From Chitinophagales bacterium (GTDB lineage Bacteria > Bacteroidota > Bacteroidia > Chitinophagales > UBA8649), in contig JACJYT010000003.1 in NCBI GenBank assembly GCA_020635975.1, positions 124,001 through 188,000 on the forward strand: a stretch of DNA of 64,000 nt. The letters run 5' to 3'. Of the stretch, positions 7,304-17,149 are shown in pieces. Within the stretch, counting starts at the first letter, position 1; each line of letters starts with the position of its first letter. The position numbers and the translations under genes were made by a program. The notes under the pieces are model-generated. The model was not told where the DNA came from. It did not search any database and saw only the letters and a program-made list of their open reading frames with translations.

Positions 7304-9391
7304 CTACCAAGGTCGATATGCCTTTGTAGCCTTCTTTAAGTTGCTATCCTTATCTAAACTCACTTCTCTTAATTGCTTATTTACAAACATTTCCATTTGA
7401 TCATTATAATGCGGACTTTCAGGTCTGTTCGAACTTCCAAAGCAATTAATGCTCTCCATTTTCTCTAATCCTCCTTCATTATAGGTGGCAAAAAGAATGT
7501 AGGAATCTCCAAGTACGGTCTTATACTTACCATCCTTGTATGGCTTCGTATACATTTGGGTAATTGCTTCTGGAACGCCCCAAATTCCTAATTCTTTATC
7601 GCCTCTTACGTGTTTTTGTAAGTCACCAAGAGGAATTTCAAGACTACCAAAGTGTTTTAGCAAGTGCTTTTTAGCAAATCTTAAACCATCGGCAAAAACT
7701 TCCTCTGGTAGCTCATTGTTTAATTCGCCAATATGTTTTTCTTTCATGTAGGCGATTATCTCTTGAATGGCTAAGGATATTATGGCAGCTTGCAAATTGT
7801 CTGCTTCAACACTACCATTCCATTTACCAAGCACTTCAATTACATCTGCTATATCTGGATATTTGGAAGCATTCAAATTTCTAATCAAATCCAAATTTCC
7901 AATGGCTCTTGTGTGTAAGGGAAAATGCATGTGCGAATCATACTTTATTCTTTTTAAGTCGGCGTAGGAAATTTTTTCTATAGTATCTATTAAATCGTGT
8001 AGCCTAATACTTCTTGCTGTTAAGCCGCTTTGATATCCCATCGTTACATTGTAATCTTCAGGCTTTGGATTGTTTTCTGGAGCTGTGCAATCATAGCTAC
8101 TATTGTTCATATTGAATACATAACCAGAACTTGGATTGGTAAGAAGGATTAAACTATCTAGAGGCATAAATTCTGCATCCCAAATAGCTTCTCGAGTATT
8201 ACCCGGCACAATTTTTTGCCAATCATACTTTGGATTTCTATAAGGGAATAATCCGTTTGCTACATACATAATATTTCCTTCATAATCGGCATACATAATG
8301 TTCAAGCTCACGATTTGCTGCATTCGTAATGCCTCACTGAACTCATTTATATTCTGAGCCTTGTTCATATGGTACCATTGCTCAGCCGCTCCCAATACCT
8401 TGTTGGCTGGAAAGCGAAGCGCATAATAGCCTAATTTGTTTTTTATTACAGGGCCATGCTCGCTTTCATAGAAAGTTCTGCTTATCGGAATCGGAATTCC
8501 AGCAATCTTCACCTTGAGTTTTAACTTTCTTTCTTTTAAAGGCAACCACTCTTGATCTAATTTATAATAATTCTTTTTACTGGGATGCATTTCCAATTCA
8601 TATACATCACTAAAATCATCGTAATTTACTGTGTGTGTCCACCCTAAAAATTCGTTAGTACCAATAAAAGGAGTGATCCCAGCTGCAAAAGTCGCCCCAT
8701 GAAAATGCCATCCCTCTTCCGTATTAATTTGCACTTCGTACCAAGCTGCAAATCCTTCTAAGGGCTGATGAGAATTCGCTAGTAAATAGGTTTTTCCATC
8801 TGCTGATCTTGTTGGACTAATAGCAATACCATTTGATCCTGAGGGGGTTTCAACAGGAAGAATCGCATCTAAATCATTCTCAAAAATTCGAATCAAATCA
8901 AAGTGTACGTTCGAAAGAAAAACTGTATTCAGAACGTAGGTAGACATGATGTCTTTAGCACTAACAGGAAAGAGCTTAGCATGTCTTATCTCCTCACTGT
9001 GGGTTTCTGCAAAGCGATTAATGCCAGCTGCATAAGCTTCTACAAGCGCTTTAAATTCTTCTGACAAGCCTTGCTCATATTGGGCATCCACTGTTGCTCG
9101 TGCATTGATTATAAAACTTAAAGCATCCATAAGAGCCCCTTCCTTGCCTTTTACTTGCGAAAGAAGTCCTTTGCTAATTAAGAGTGACTCTTGAACATCA
9201 TAAAAATTATCTTCACTTTGTACCCAGGCCAAAGCATAGGCAGCCTCCGCATCTGTTTTGCTATAAATATAAGGTACGCCGAATTCGTCTCGGAGAATTA
9301 GGATGTTTTCTAGAACAATCTGCTGTGCTTGCACGCCTAGTGAACTAAAAAAGAAGAGGCAAAAGAATCGAAAATATAGTTTGGATGACAT
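7304..9391 (-). CDS. Penicillin acylase family (Ntn-hydrolase) secreted protein
   Basis: This 695-residue protein has a signal peptide (ending SSLGVQAQ) and matches the penicillin amidase/acyl-homoserine-lactone acylase family, which cleaves amide bonds after autoproteolysis. N-terminal features are RDEFGVPYIYSKTDAEAAYALAWVQSEDN. The self-cleavage site SGSNGIAISP places the nucleophile Ser at about residue 186. Downstream are LLANSHQPLEG, the family HP-like element and the GATFAAGITPFIGTNEFLGW segment. Length is normal. Substrate cannot be read from sequence; penicillin G, acyl-homoserine lactones or peptides are all possible. It is probably periplasmic and stands alone on its strand. Confidence 0.9.
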   Translation of the reverse strand: MSSKLYFRFFCLFFFSSLGVQAQQIVLENILILRDEFGVPYIYSKTDAEAAYALAWVQSEDNFYDVQESLLISKGLLSQVKGKEGALMDALSFIINARATVDAQYEQGLSEEFKALVEAYAAGINRFAETHSEEIRHAKLFPVSAKDIMSTYVLNTVFLSNVHFDLIRIFENDLDAILPVETPSGSNGIAISPTRSADGKTYLLANSHQPLEGFAAWYEVQINTEEGWHFHGATFAAGITPFIGTNEFLGWTHTVNYDDFSDVYELEMHPSKKNYYKLDQEWLPLKERKLKLKVKIAGIPIPISRTFYESEHGPVIKNKLGYYALRFPANKVLGAAEQWYHMNKAQNINEFSEALRMQQIVSLNIMYADYEGNIMYVANGLFPYRNPKYDWQKIVPGNTREAIWDAEFMPLDSLILLTNPSSGYVFNMNNSSYDCTAPENNPKPEDYNVTMGYQSGLTARSIRLHDLIDTIEKISYADLKRIKYDSHMHFPLHTRAIGNLDLIRNLNASKYPDIADVIEVLGKWNGSVEADNLQAAIISLAIQEIIAYMKEKHIGELNNELPEEVFADGLRFAKKHLLKHFGSLEIPLGDLQKHVRGDKELGIWGVPEAITQMYTKPYKDGKYKTVLGDSYILFATYNEGGLEKMESINCFGSSNRPESPHYNDQMEMFVNKQLREVSLDKDSNLKKATKAYRPW

Positions 9392-9614
9392 GTATTAAAT
9401 TTTGTTTTTGAAGTTAAGCCCCTTGGCGTGCTTCTACAAAATTTTTACTTGCTTTTTACTTGTTTTATATACAGAATAACAATTTGTTAATCTTATTTTA
9501 CTTCCTTGAAGCTGGAACTTGCTCTAAAAGCTCCATAAACAAAATGCTATTTGGTTTCTTGAAAATGGAATTCTACCATTTTGCTTGTATCTTTAGCCAA
9601 GTTAAATAAAAATT

Positions 9615-11591
9615 ATGTTCAAAAATCTTGCTGTCTTAGTCCTGTTTTTACTGCTTATTGTACTCACTCATGCTCAAGAAGAAAGCTATATACATCCTTG
9701 TGCTAGCCATAAACTTAGCTCATTTCAAAATCTAGCTAAAGCTGCCAATAAAGATTTAAGTGAAAGTGTAAAATACGATTTGCACTATGTAAAACTGGAT
9801 TTGACTCTCGATAACATGAGTACGCAGATTGATTTCGGTCATGCTATTTTAAGAGCTAGGGTAGTAGTACAAAGCTTAGATGCTTTTGTTTGCGAATTGC
9901 ACGAGGATTTAATCGTAGATTCTGCAAAGATTAATGGGCAAAACGTTGGCGTTTTACGAAATGCCTCCGAACTAAAATTATTAATTGCTAACCCGATATT
10001 AAATGCCAATGAAGTACAAGCAGATATTTATTATCATGGGACACCGCCAGCTGCTAATCAATTTTTTGGAGGTATTTTTAATGCTGTTTCCCCAAGTTGG
10101 GGTGCTAGAGTAACCTGGACACTAAGTCAGCCTTTCTCAGCCCATACTTGGTGGCCCACTAAACAGGATTTAATAGATAAAATTGACTCAAGCGAAGTTT
10201 GGTTAACAGTTCCAAATAACTTAAAAGGCGGTTCTAATGGACTTCTACAAAATGAAACAAGTTTGCCAAATGCAAAGACACGCTTTGAATGGAAGCATCA
10301 ACATCCTATCGATTATTATTTAATTTCTTTGGCAGTAGGTCCTTATATTGAATATAATTTTACCGCAGATTTACCAAATACGACAGAACAGGTTTTTGTA
10401 CAAAATTTCATCTACGACAATCCGAATACCTTGACAAACTTTCAAAATGATATTGATGAAACTGCGGATATGTTGTATCTTTTTTCTGAGCAATTTGGCC
10501 AATACCCTTTTAGAGATGAAAAATATGGACATTGCATGGCACCACTAAGTGGCGGAATGGAGCACCAAACTATGACTACCCAAGGTTTTTTTGAAAGATC
10601 TTTAACAGCACACGAACTCGGACACCAATGGTTTGGCGATAATGTGACTTGCTCTACTTGGGGGCACATTTGGGTCAATGAAGGCTTTGCCTCCTACAGT
10701 GAATATTTGTTTGAGGAAAGTATTAGCCCGAATAGTGCTCAAAATGATATGCTAGCTGTTCACAACAATGTAATGAGTGCTCCTGGCGGAAGCGTATACG
10801 TGGTGGATCAAAGCGACGAAAATTTGATTTTTAGCAGCAGATTAAGCTACAACAAAGGCTCTGCATTAGTACATATGATTAGACATTGGGTAAATAATGA
10901 TGCTTTGTTTTTTGACGGCATGCAAGCCTACCAAAATACTTTTGCTAATGGAACTGCAAGCGCCGAAGATTTTATGAATACTATGGCTTTAGTAAGTGGA
11001 GTGGACTTTGGAGAATTTTTAAACGATTGGTATTATGGTGAAGGTTATCCAACCATCAGCTTAGAATATAATGAAACTTCTGCTGGCTTGGTGGTTCAAT
11101 TAAGCCAAGAAAGTTCAGTGCCTAATATAACCGACTTTTATGAAAGCTACTTAGAATTAAATGTAAGTTTTACCGATAACACCGTAGAAACTTTTCGAGT
11201 ACGAAATAGCTTCAACAACCAGCAATTCTTATTGAATACTTGGAAGGAAGTAAGTAGTATAACACTAGATCCGAATAATTGGGTTTTGAATAAAACTGGA
11301 AGTATTACTAAGAACCTTAACTTGGAGTTTACTCAAACTGCAATTAAAGAAGGGGATCATTTTAATCTGCAAGTTTATCCAAATCCTAGTTTAGGAAGTT
11401 TTATTGTAAGTAATCATTCTTCTGAAAAATTAAGTCTAGAAGTTTTTAATAGTTTAGGTCAACTAATTGCTAAGGAAGACCTAACCCCGGGAATAAATCA
11501 ATTAAAAAAGAATTTAGCTAGTGGGGTTTACTTTTTAAAGTTCATGAATGCCTCTAAAATAAGCTACACAGAAGTACTAAAAGTTTATTGA
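9615..11591 (+). CDS. M1 family aminopeptidase with T9SS type A sorting domain
   Basis: This 658-residue secreted zinc metallopeptidase has a signal peptide ending at LTHAQ. The beta-saddle N-terminal domain spans to residue ~255. The exopeptidase motif appears as SGGMEH (312-317) instead of GAMEN, and the zinc motif is HELGHQW (333-339) with the third ligand in NEGFAS (E356). The last ~75 residues (LQVYPNPSLGSFIVSN, then SGVYFLKF) form a type A sorting domain, so the enzyme is exported by the type IX system. The final Asn of GAMEN being His is a known variation but could alter specificity. The ERAP1-like C-terminal domain is missing, as in short bacterial M1 forms. Confidence 0.93.
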   Translation: MFKNLAVLVLFLLLIVLTHAQEESYIHPCASHKLSSFQNLAKAANKDLSESVKYDLHYVKLDLTLDNMSTQIDFGHAILRARVVVQSLDAFVCELHEDLIVDSAKINGQNVGVLRNASELKLLIANPILNANEVQADIYYHGTPPAANQFFGGIFNAVSPSWGARVTWTLSQPFSAHTWWPTKQDLIDKIDSSEVWLTVPNNLKGGSNGLLQNETSLPNAKTRFEWKHQHPIDYYLISLAVGPYIEYNFTADLPNTTEQVFVQNFIYDNPNTLTNFQNDIDETADMLYLFSEQFGQYPFRDEKYGHCMAPLSGGMEHQTMTTQGFFERSLTAHELGHQWFGDNVTCSTWGHIWVNEGFASYSEYLFEESISPNSAQNDMLAVHNNVMSAPGGSVYVVDQSDENLIFSSRLSYNKGSALVHMIRHWVNNDALFFDGMQAYQNTFANGTASAEDFMNTMALVSGVDFGEFLNDWYYGEGYPTISLEYNETSAGLVVQLSQESSVPNITDFYESYLELNVSFTDNTVETFRVRNSFNNQQFLLNTWKEVSSITLDPNNWVLNKTGSITKNLNLEFTQTAIKEGDHFNLQVYPNPSLGSFIVSNHSSEKLSLEVFNSLGQLIAKEDLTPGINQLKKNLASGVYFLKFMNASKISYTEVLKVY

Positions 11592-11597
11592 AAGACT

Positions 11598-11933
11598 TTA
11601 GTGTAATCTCTTAAAACATTCAATAAATTTCATCATTGCCATGATGTTACTTATTTTTATTTTGCCCATCATAAAGGCCATTTGAGCATTGGTGCGTCCT
11701 AGCTCTACATCTGCATAAACCTTATCCGTACAAGTAATTACACACTTCGGCTCGCCCTGTAGTCCTTCACTAACCTTGCAAGTATCGTCTGCAATATGCA
11801 CGCTAAATTGTCCACCTTCCGAACCACTAATATCAAAATGAAATAGAACGTTTAGTTCCTCATCTACCTTTTCAGGTAAAAAACGATCTTCTAAGGATAA
11901 AATAATTTCTCTAGCGGTACTTGGATTAGACAT
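11598..11933 (-). CDS. SCP2 sterol-binding domain protein
   Basis: This 111-residue single-domain protein has the SCP2 fold pattern: LFHFDISGSEGGQFSVHIADD, then the CVITCTDKVYADVELGRTN region and the MMGKIKISNIMAMMKF helix that closes the lipid-binding tunnel. SCP2 proteins bind sterols, acyl-CoA or other hydrophobic ligands in the cytosol. It is convergent with the M1 peptidase (6-base gap). A TATATTTG promoter element lies about 25 bases upstream of its start. Confidence 0.88.
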   Translation of the reverse strand: MSNPSTAREIILSLEDRFLPEKVDEELNVLFHFDISGSEGGQFSVHIADDTCKVSEGLQGEPKCVITCTDKVYADVELGRTNAQMAFMMGKIKISNIMAMMKFIECFKRLH

Positions 11934-11957
11934 AATCTATCAAACGTTTGTTTGGTA

Positions 11958-11990
11958 CAAATATAAAGAGAACTTCGAAATCTTTTCAAA
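11958..11990 (-). promoter_or_regulatory. Promoter of the SCP2 gene
   Basis: On the minus strand TTTG (11987-11990) precedes TATATTTG (11958-11965) with 21 bases between them, matching the Bacteroidota -33/-7 pattern, about 25 bases before the start codon. Confidence 0.6.
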
Positions 11991-12116
11991 TTAATTCTAA
12001 ATCGCTTTTTTGTAGTAATAAAAAGAACTTTGGCTTCTACCTTATTTATTGTAAACATAAAAAGCATGCTTTCTGTGAATTATTAATAATTTTACCTTTA
12101 TAGACTTGGTCGAAAT

Positions 12117-13157
12117 TTGAAAATAGCATTAATTCATATAAGGTATATTTATAAAGGAGGATTGGAAACTCGACTTTTTAATTACATCGAGTACTTTCTA
12201 AATCGAGGTGATGAAGTACATCTTTTTACTTCCAAGATTTCTCCTGATATAAAAATACCAGATGGCTTAATTATCCATTTAATCAATCTGAAGATTATAC
12301 CTAAACCAGTTAGAAATTTCTTTTTTAATAAGCGCTTGAAGAAACGTCTTCGACGAAAAGAATATGATTTTATTCTATCTCTTGAAAGAACCTCTCGACA
12401 GTTTCATGTTATTGCACCAAGTACGCACAAGGGCTATTTGGTGGCTAAAAGAAGCAAGCTATATGATTTAGTAGATATGCTCCAAATTTATCTAGATAAA
12501 CAAGCTTTTATGAAGGCAAAAATAGTGTATGCTTGTTCTGAAATGATAAAGAATGAAATCCATGATTTCTACAAGATTAATTCGAACAATATTAAGGTGC
12601 TTTACCCTCCTGTAAATTTGGCAAAGTTTAAGCTCGGTTTAGATAAAAATATGGCTAGAAAGCAATTAAATCTGCATCCTGGAAACAAATATTTTGTTCT
12701 AGTATCCACTAGTCATAAAAGAAAGGGCTTAGATTTACTATTGGATGTATTTGCCTATCTGCCTTCTAATTATCATCTCTTAATTGCTGGAACCAAAATA
12801 GATTCTAGTCTCGATAATATCCATTCTTTGGGCTTTGTAAAAGATATGAATACCTTGTATGCTGCAGCAGATTACTTGTTGCATCCTGCAGTTTACGAAC
12901 CTTTTGGCCAAATTATTACGGAAGCTTTCGCTTGTCGGGTGCCAGTTTTGGTTTCGGAGCGCGTAGGGGCTAAAGAATTAGTAAATGACACCAACGGAAT
13001 CTTGGTACCCAAATTGAGCAAGCAAGCATGGCAAGCTGCAATTTTATCTTTAGAAGGAAAGAACTTTAGTTTCGAAGGAATTGAGGATGTCTTAGAAGAA
13101 CTCTCCTTAGAGTCGCATATGCGTAAAATGTTAAATTGGGCAATACTTAAAAATTAA
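12117..13157 (+). CDS. Glycosyltransferase family 4, TTG start
   Basis: This 346-residue GT-B glycosyltransferase begins at a TTG: MKIALIHIRYIYKGGLETR is the classic GT4 N terminus with the GG(L)E acceptor-side loop, so the non-ATG start is preferred over later ATGs. The donor-binding half has FVLVSTSHKRKGLDLLLDVF and the nucleotide-sugar motif HPAVYEPFGQIITEAFACRVPVL (EX7E). It probably adds hexose to lipopolysaccharide or an exopolysaccharide; acceptor and donor are unknown. The gene lies alone between the SCP2 gene and the ABC ATPase. Confidence 0.88.
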   Translation: MKIALIHIRYIYKGGLETRLFNYIEYFLNRGDEVHLFTSKISPDIKIPDGLIIHLINLKIIPKPVRNFFFNKRLKKRLRRKEYDFILSLERTSRQFHVIAPSTHKGYLVAKRSKLYDLVDMLQIYLDKQAFMKAKIVYACSEMIKNEIHDFYKINSNNIKVLYPPVNLAKFKLGLDKNMARKQLNLHPGNKYFVLVSTSHKRKGLDLLLDVFAYLPSNYHLLIAGTKIDSSLDNIHSLGFVKDMNTLYAAADYLLHPAVYEPFGQIITEAFACRVPVLVSERVGAKELVNDTNGILVPKLSKQAWQAAILSLEGKNFSFEGIEDVLEELSLESHMRKMLNWAILKN

Positions 13158-13234
13158 TAAAATAAGCCTTATTTTAGATGCGGAATTAAGATGTTTGCTA
13201 GATTCTTAAGCTATAAAGGATTAATTGAAAAATT

Positions 13235-15040
13235 ATGAGTGAGAAAAAACTACTGTTAGAGGTAAAAAATTTGGTTACGGAATTCAATACAGATGAAGGA
13301 AGTGTACAAGCTGTTAAAGGTATCAATTTTAACATTTACAGAGGAGAAACAGTAGGTATCGTGGGAGAATCTGGTTCAGGTAAATCTGTAACATCTCTTT
13401 CTATTATGCGATTAATTCCATCTCCTCCAGGTAAAATCTCTGGTGGCGAAATAATCTATCACAAAAAAAATGGCGAACAAGTAGACTTGTTAAAACTAAG
13501 TGAAGAGGAAATGAGAAAGTACAGAGGTAATGACATCTCTATGATTTTTCAAGAACCAATGACTTCTCTTAATCCCGTATTTACCTGTGGAGATCAAGTG
13601 ATGGAAGCAATTCTTTTGCATCAAAATGTTGACAAAGCTCGAGCCAAAGAGATTACCATCGAAATGTTCGAAAAGGTAAAACTTCCTGACCCACCAAGAA
13701 TCTTCGATGCTTATCCTCACCAACTTTCTGGTGGACAAAAGCAAAGGGTGATGATTGCTATGGCTATGAGTTGTAATCCAGATATTCTCATAGCGGATGA
13801 ACCTACTACGGCCTTAGATGTTACTGTTCAAAATACCATTCTTGAACTGATGAATGATTTAAGCGAGCAGTTGGATAGCTCTATAATTTTCATTACACAC
13901 GATTTAGGAGTAATTGGAGAAATTGCTGATAGGGTGCTAGTTATGTATCAAGGAAATATAGTGGAAGAAGGTACGGTTTTAGATATTTTCAAAAATCCTA
14001 AGCATCCCTATACAAGATCTTTGTTGGCCTGTAGACCACCATTAGGCATCCGATTGAGTAAGCTTCCAACCGTTAAGGATTTTATGGAAGTAGATGCAGA
14101 AGGAAATATCAAGGAGTTGAGTACTTCGGTTCAAGAAGCAATTGCAAAGGTTGTTGTTTCTAAAGAAGATACCCTGGCAAGAATGGAAGCCCTTAAAGCT
14201 AAAACACCAATTTTGGAGGTGAAGAATTTGAAAACTTGGTTTCCTACTACGAAAAATTTCTTCGGCAAAACCACTTCTTGGGTAAAAGCTGTAGATGACG
14301 TTAGTTTTGATGTTTACCCTGGAGAAACGCTAGGTTTAGTTGGAGAGTCGGGTTGTGGTAAAACTACCTTAGGTAGAACCATTTTGAATTTGACTCCAGC
14401 CCACGAAGGGGAAGTTCTTTTTGAAGGAAGAGATATTTTAAAAATGAATGCTAGCGATTTGAAGGATCTGCGAAAAGACATGCAAATAATCTTTCAAGAT
14501 CCCTATTCCTCTCTAAACCCAAGAATGACCATTGGAGGCGCAATTCAAGAACCTATGTCTGTTCATGGACTCTTTTCTAACGAAAAACAACGCAAAGAAA
14601 AGGTCCTAGATTTGTTACAAACCGTTGGCTTGAATCCAAATCATTATCATAGATATCCGCACGAGTTTAGCGGTGGGCAAAGACAACGTATTTGTATTGC
14701 AAGAGCTTTAGCTTTAAATCCTCGTTTTATTATTTGCGATGAATCTGTATCTGCTTTAGATGTTTCCGTTCAAGCACAAGTACTTAACTTACTTCTTGGA
14801 TTAAGAGAAGAGTTTGGTTTTACCTATATTTTTATCTCTCACGACTTATCGGTAGTTAAATTTATGAGTGATAGAATGGTCGTTATGAATAAAGGTTTGA
14901 TTGAAGAAATGGGCGTTGCAGACGATATTTATAACCATCCACAAAAAGCCTATACGCAAGGTTTAATTGGTGCTATTCCTAAAGGAGAGCTTAAAGATAT
15001 TGAAGCCAGAATTGCAAAGTCAAAGAATTTGCAGGTTTAA
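13235..15040 (+). CDS. Fused double-ATPase of an oligopeptide/dipeptide-type ABC importer
   Basis: This 601-residue protein carries two complete ABC ATPase domains, like a DppD-DppF fusion (YejF/GsiA type). Domain 1 has Walker A GESGSGKS (44-51), signature LSGGQKQR and Walker B ILIADEPTTALD, then the peptide-importer tail HPYTRSLLACRPPLG. Domain 2 has GESGCGKT, FSGGQRQR, FIICDESVSALDVS and HPQKAYTQGLIGAIP. Domain 2's Walker B reads DES instead of DEP, with the glutamate kept. No permease or binding protein genes are adjacent, so partners must lie elsewhere. Confidence 0.93.
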   Translation: MSEKKLLLEVKNLVTEFNTDEGSVQAVKGINFNIYRGETVGIVGESGSGKSVTSLSIMRLIPSPPGKISGGEIIYHKKNGEQVDLLKLSEEEMRKYRGNDISMIFQEPMTSLNPVFTCGDQVMEAILLHQNVDKARAKEITIEMFEKVKLPDPPRIFDAYPHQLSGGQKQRVMIAMAMSCNPDILIADEPTTALDVTVQNTILELMNDLSEQLDSSIIFITHDLGVIGEIADRVLVMYQGNIVEEGTVLDIFKNPKHPYTRSLLACRPPLGIRLSKLPTVKDFMEVDAEGNIKELSTSVQEAIAKVVVSKEDTLARMEALKAKTPILEVKNLKTWFPTTKNFFGKTTSWVKAVDDVSFDVYPGETLGLVGESGCGKTTLGRTILNLTPAHEGEVLFEGRDILKMNASDLKDLRKDMQIIFQDPYSSLNPRMTIGGAIQEPMSVHGLFSNEKQRKEKVLDLLQTVGLNPNHYHRYPHEFSGGQRQRICIARALALNPRFIICDESVSALDVSVQAQVLNLLLGLREEFGFTYIFISHDLSVVKFMSDRMVVMNKGLIEEMGVADDIYNHPQKAYTQGLIGAIPKGELKDIEARIAKSKNLQV

Positions 15041-15086
15041 AAAGCCTTTTAAAATAGCTTTACAAATTTTTCTGTTGGCTTACTTT

Positions 15087-17000
15087 TTATTTAAACTTAT
15101 CTACTAAATTTTTAGAGATCGTTAAAAAGTTGGCTTCCGTTACCATACCAATTACATGCTCCTCTTCATTTACTACAGGTAAACAACCAAATTGATGCGT
15201 CGTCATGATTTCCATGGCCTCACTAAATTTTGCACCAGGGTGAATGGTCATCGGGTTTTTAATCATAATATCTTTAACCGTCACTGGCAAAGCTTCTCCT
15301 TGATGGAAATGCTTCATATAGGCCCTTAGCATAAGTCGGGAAGTAGCTAAGCCTACTAATTTACCTTCTTGGTTTTCTACTGCTACGTATCGAATCTTTT
15401 GCCAATCCATCATCTCACTTACTAATTCAACAATATCGTTTTCTTGAACGGTAAAGATTTTACTTGTCATGAATTCCTCTACAAAGATTTCATTAGGTTT
15501 CCAATTCGGATTGTCGCTCAATTCGGCTAAATCCCAGTTATGTACAGGCATATTATCTTTTTGTTTTTTAATGGTCGAAGCAGTAATGGCCGCTAAGGCT
15601 TCTTCTTTATTTGCTTCTTTAAGTAGTTTGTTAAAGGATTTGAGTTGCCAATAAGAGCCAGTTTTTACTTTTCTAACCCTTTCTTCAATAATACTTAAGT
15701 ATCGATCAATATCAGCTTTTTTCACTTTTTGCTGTTCAAGTCCTTCTTTGGCAAGAGGTAGTAATTCATTCAAAATAAGATCTCCTGCAGCGTAGCTCTT
15801 ATGATCTAACCAAAATAATTTTGCATCTAAGCCATGTACCGAAGACTTTACAAAATTAGATTTCGCTTCATCAAAATCCATGAGCTTCGTTATATCCCCA
15901 TAATTCTGGTGCATTCCCACCATAAGTCCTAACCAAAGCGCAGCATTTGCCATTTCATCAGCAACTGTGGGTCCCGCAGGAAGTATTCTATTTTCTATTC
16001 TTAAATGTGCTTTGCCTTCACTTATACCGTAGCAGGCTCTATTCCATCTATAAACAGTAGAATTATGTACCTTAAGGGCCATTAAATCTGGAGCTGTTTG
16101 CGATTTTAATTTTTCAAATACATTTTCATTTATTTCTGTATTGAGTAAGACTCTATACTTTATAATATCTTCTTTATAAATTTCTAAAATAGATTTTTTT
16201 AACCAATCATCTCCAAAGGTTACCCGTGGACTCATTTCTCGTGCATGCTCCTTGTGACTTCTCGTGTCTACCGACTGAGAAAACAATGCAATTCTAGTTT
16301 CTTTCCATAAGCGTTTTCCGAAAAGAAGCGGAGAGTTAGTTGCCGATGAGAGCACGGGAGCAGTAATTGCTTGCGATATGTTATACATATCTACAAATTC
16401 ATCGGGTTTACATTGAAGATGCACTTGAAATCCTGTGTTTGCCGCTTCAATTAATGGCGAATCATGTTCCGAAACCAACTCGTCTATACCGCTTATTTTT
16501 AATTCATAGTTTTTGCCTCTAAGTTTGTTAATCGAATCGCACAAAGCGTGATATCTTTCATAAGGAGTAAGGTTCTCCATAGTAAAGTCAAACTTGCGTA
16601 GTGTGGGCAAAATACCACATAAAATTATTTGAAGATCTAAGGATTCTGCTGCGTTTTTCGCAATATTCAAACAAGAAAGAATTTCCTCCTCCATTTTGCT
16701 CAAGCAAGAGCCTGAAAAAATTTGTGGAGTGGCATTAATTTCCATATTGAAGCGGGCAAGTTCTGTAGTGAACATGGGATTTTTTCCCAAAATTTCCATC
16801 ATTTCAATATTCTTTCCTGCAGCTTTAGCATACTTATCAACCAAGCAAAATTCTTGTTCTGCACCAATTCGAATTTTATCTATTTCAAACATGCCCGTGT
16901 GCAACATTTTGTTTAAGGCATGAATATCATTAAGCAAGTGCTTTTCAAATACTTGAAGTTGCTTATCGTTTTCATTAACACGAACTCTTGGGGCACTCAT
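15087..17000 (-). CDS. Glutamate-cysteine-ligase-like (GCS2) enzyme fused to a CBS domain pair
   Basis: This 637-residue protein has two parts. Residues ~40-440 match the GCS2/YbdK-like ATP-grasp-related ligases: IRIGAEQEFCLVD near 44-56, ELARFNMEINATP, then NTGFQVHLQ and RIENRILPAGPTVADE. Residues ~500-637 contain two CBS motifs (VEEFMTSKIFTVQEND and VTVKDIMIKNPMTIHPG), expected to sense adenine nucleotides. The family makes gamma-glutamyl amide bonds, but the true substrate here is unknown. The fusion suggests allosteric control by energy charge. It is convergent with the ABC ATPase gene and has no visible operon partner. Confidence 0.82.
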   Translation of the reverse strand: MSAPRVRVNENDKQLQVFEKHLLNDIHALNKMLHTGMFEIDKIRIGAEQEFCLVDKYAKAAGKNIEMMEILGKNPMFTTELARFNMEINATPQIFSGSCLSKMEEEILSCLNIAKNAAESLDLQIILCGILPTLRKFDFTMENLTPYERYHALCDSINKLRGKNYELKISGIDELVSEHDSPLIEAANTGFQVHLQCKPDEFVDMYNISQAITAPVLSSATNSPLLFGKRLWKETRIALFSQSVDTRSHKEHAREMSPRVTFGDDWLKKSILEIYKEDIIKYRVLLNTEINENVFEKLKSQTAPDLMALKVHNSTVYRWNRACYGISEGKAHLRIENRILPAGPTVADEMANAALWLGLMVGMHQNYGDITKLMDFDEAKSNFVKSSVHGLDAKLFWLDHKSYAAGDLILNELLPLAKEGLEQQKVKKADIDRYLSIIEERVRKVKTGSYWQLKSFNKLLKEANKEEALAAITASTIKKQKDNMPVHNWDLAELSDNPNWKPNEIFVEEFMTSKIFTVQENDIVELVSEMMDWQKIRYVAVENQEGKLVGLATSRLMLRAYMKHFHQGEALPVTVKDIMIKNPMTIHPGAKFSEAMEIMTTHQFGCLPVVNEEEHVIGMVTEANFLTISKNLVDKFK

Positions 17001-17149
17001 ACTACAGATATTTTGATGAAAGTTAAGGAATTTAAGATTGTTTTAAATTGGAATTCTAGCCTCGAGCTAAATATTATAGGACTAAATAAAAGTAAAAAAC
17101 TAAATTTGTACATCAGCATCTCTTAGAGACATTAAAAATATTAATAATT

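Noticed and set aside
7304..9391. Calling the acylase a quorum-quenching acyl-homoserine-lactone acylase
   Set aside because: Family motifs show only an Ntn-hydrolase of the penicillin acylase type; substrate cannot be decided from sequence or neighbours.
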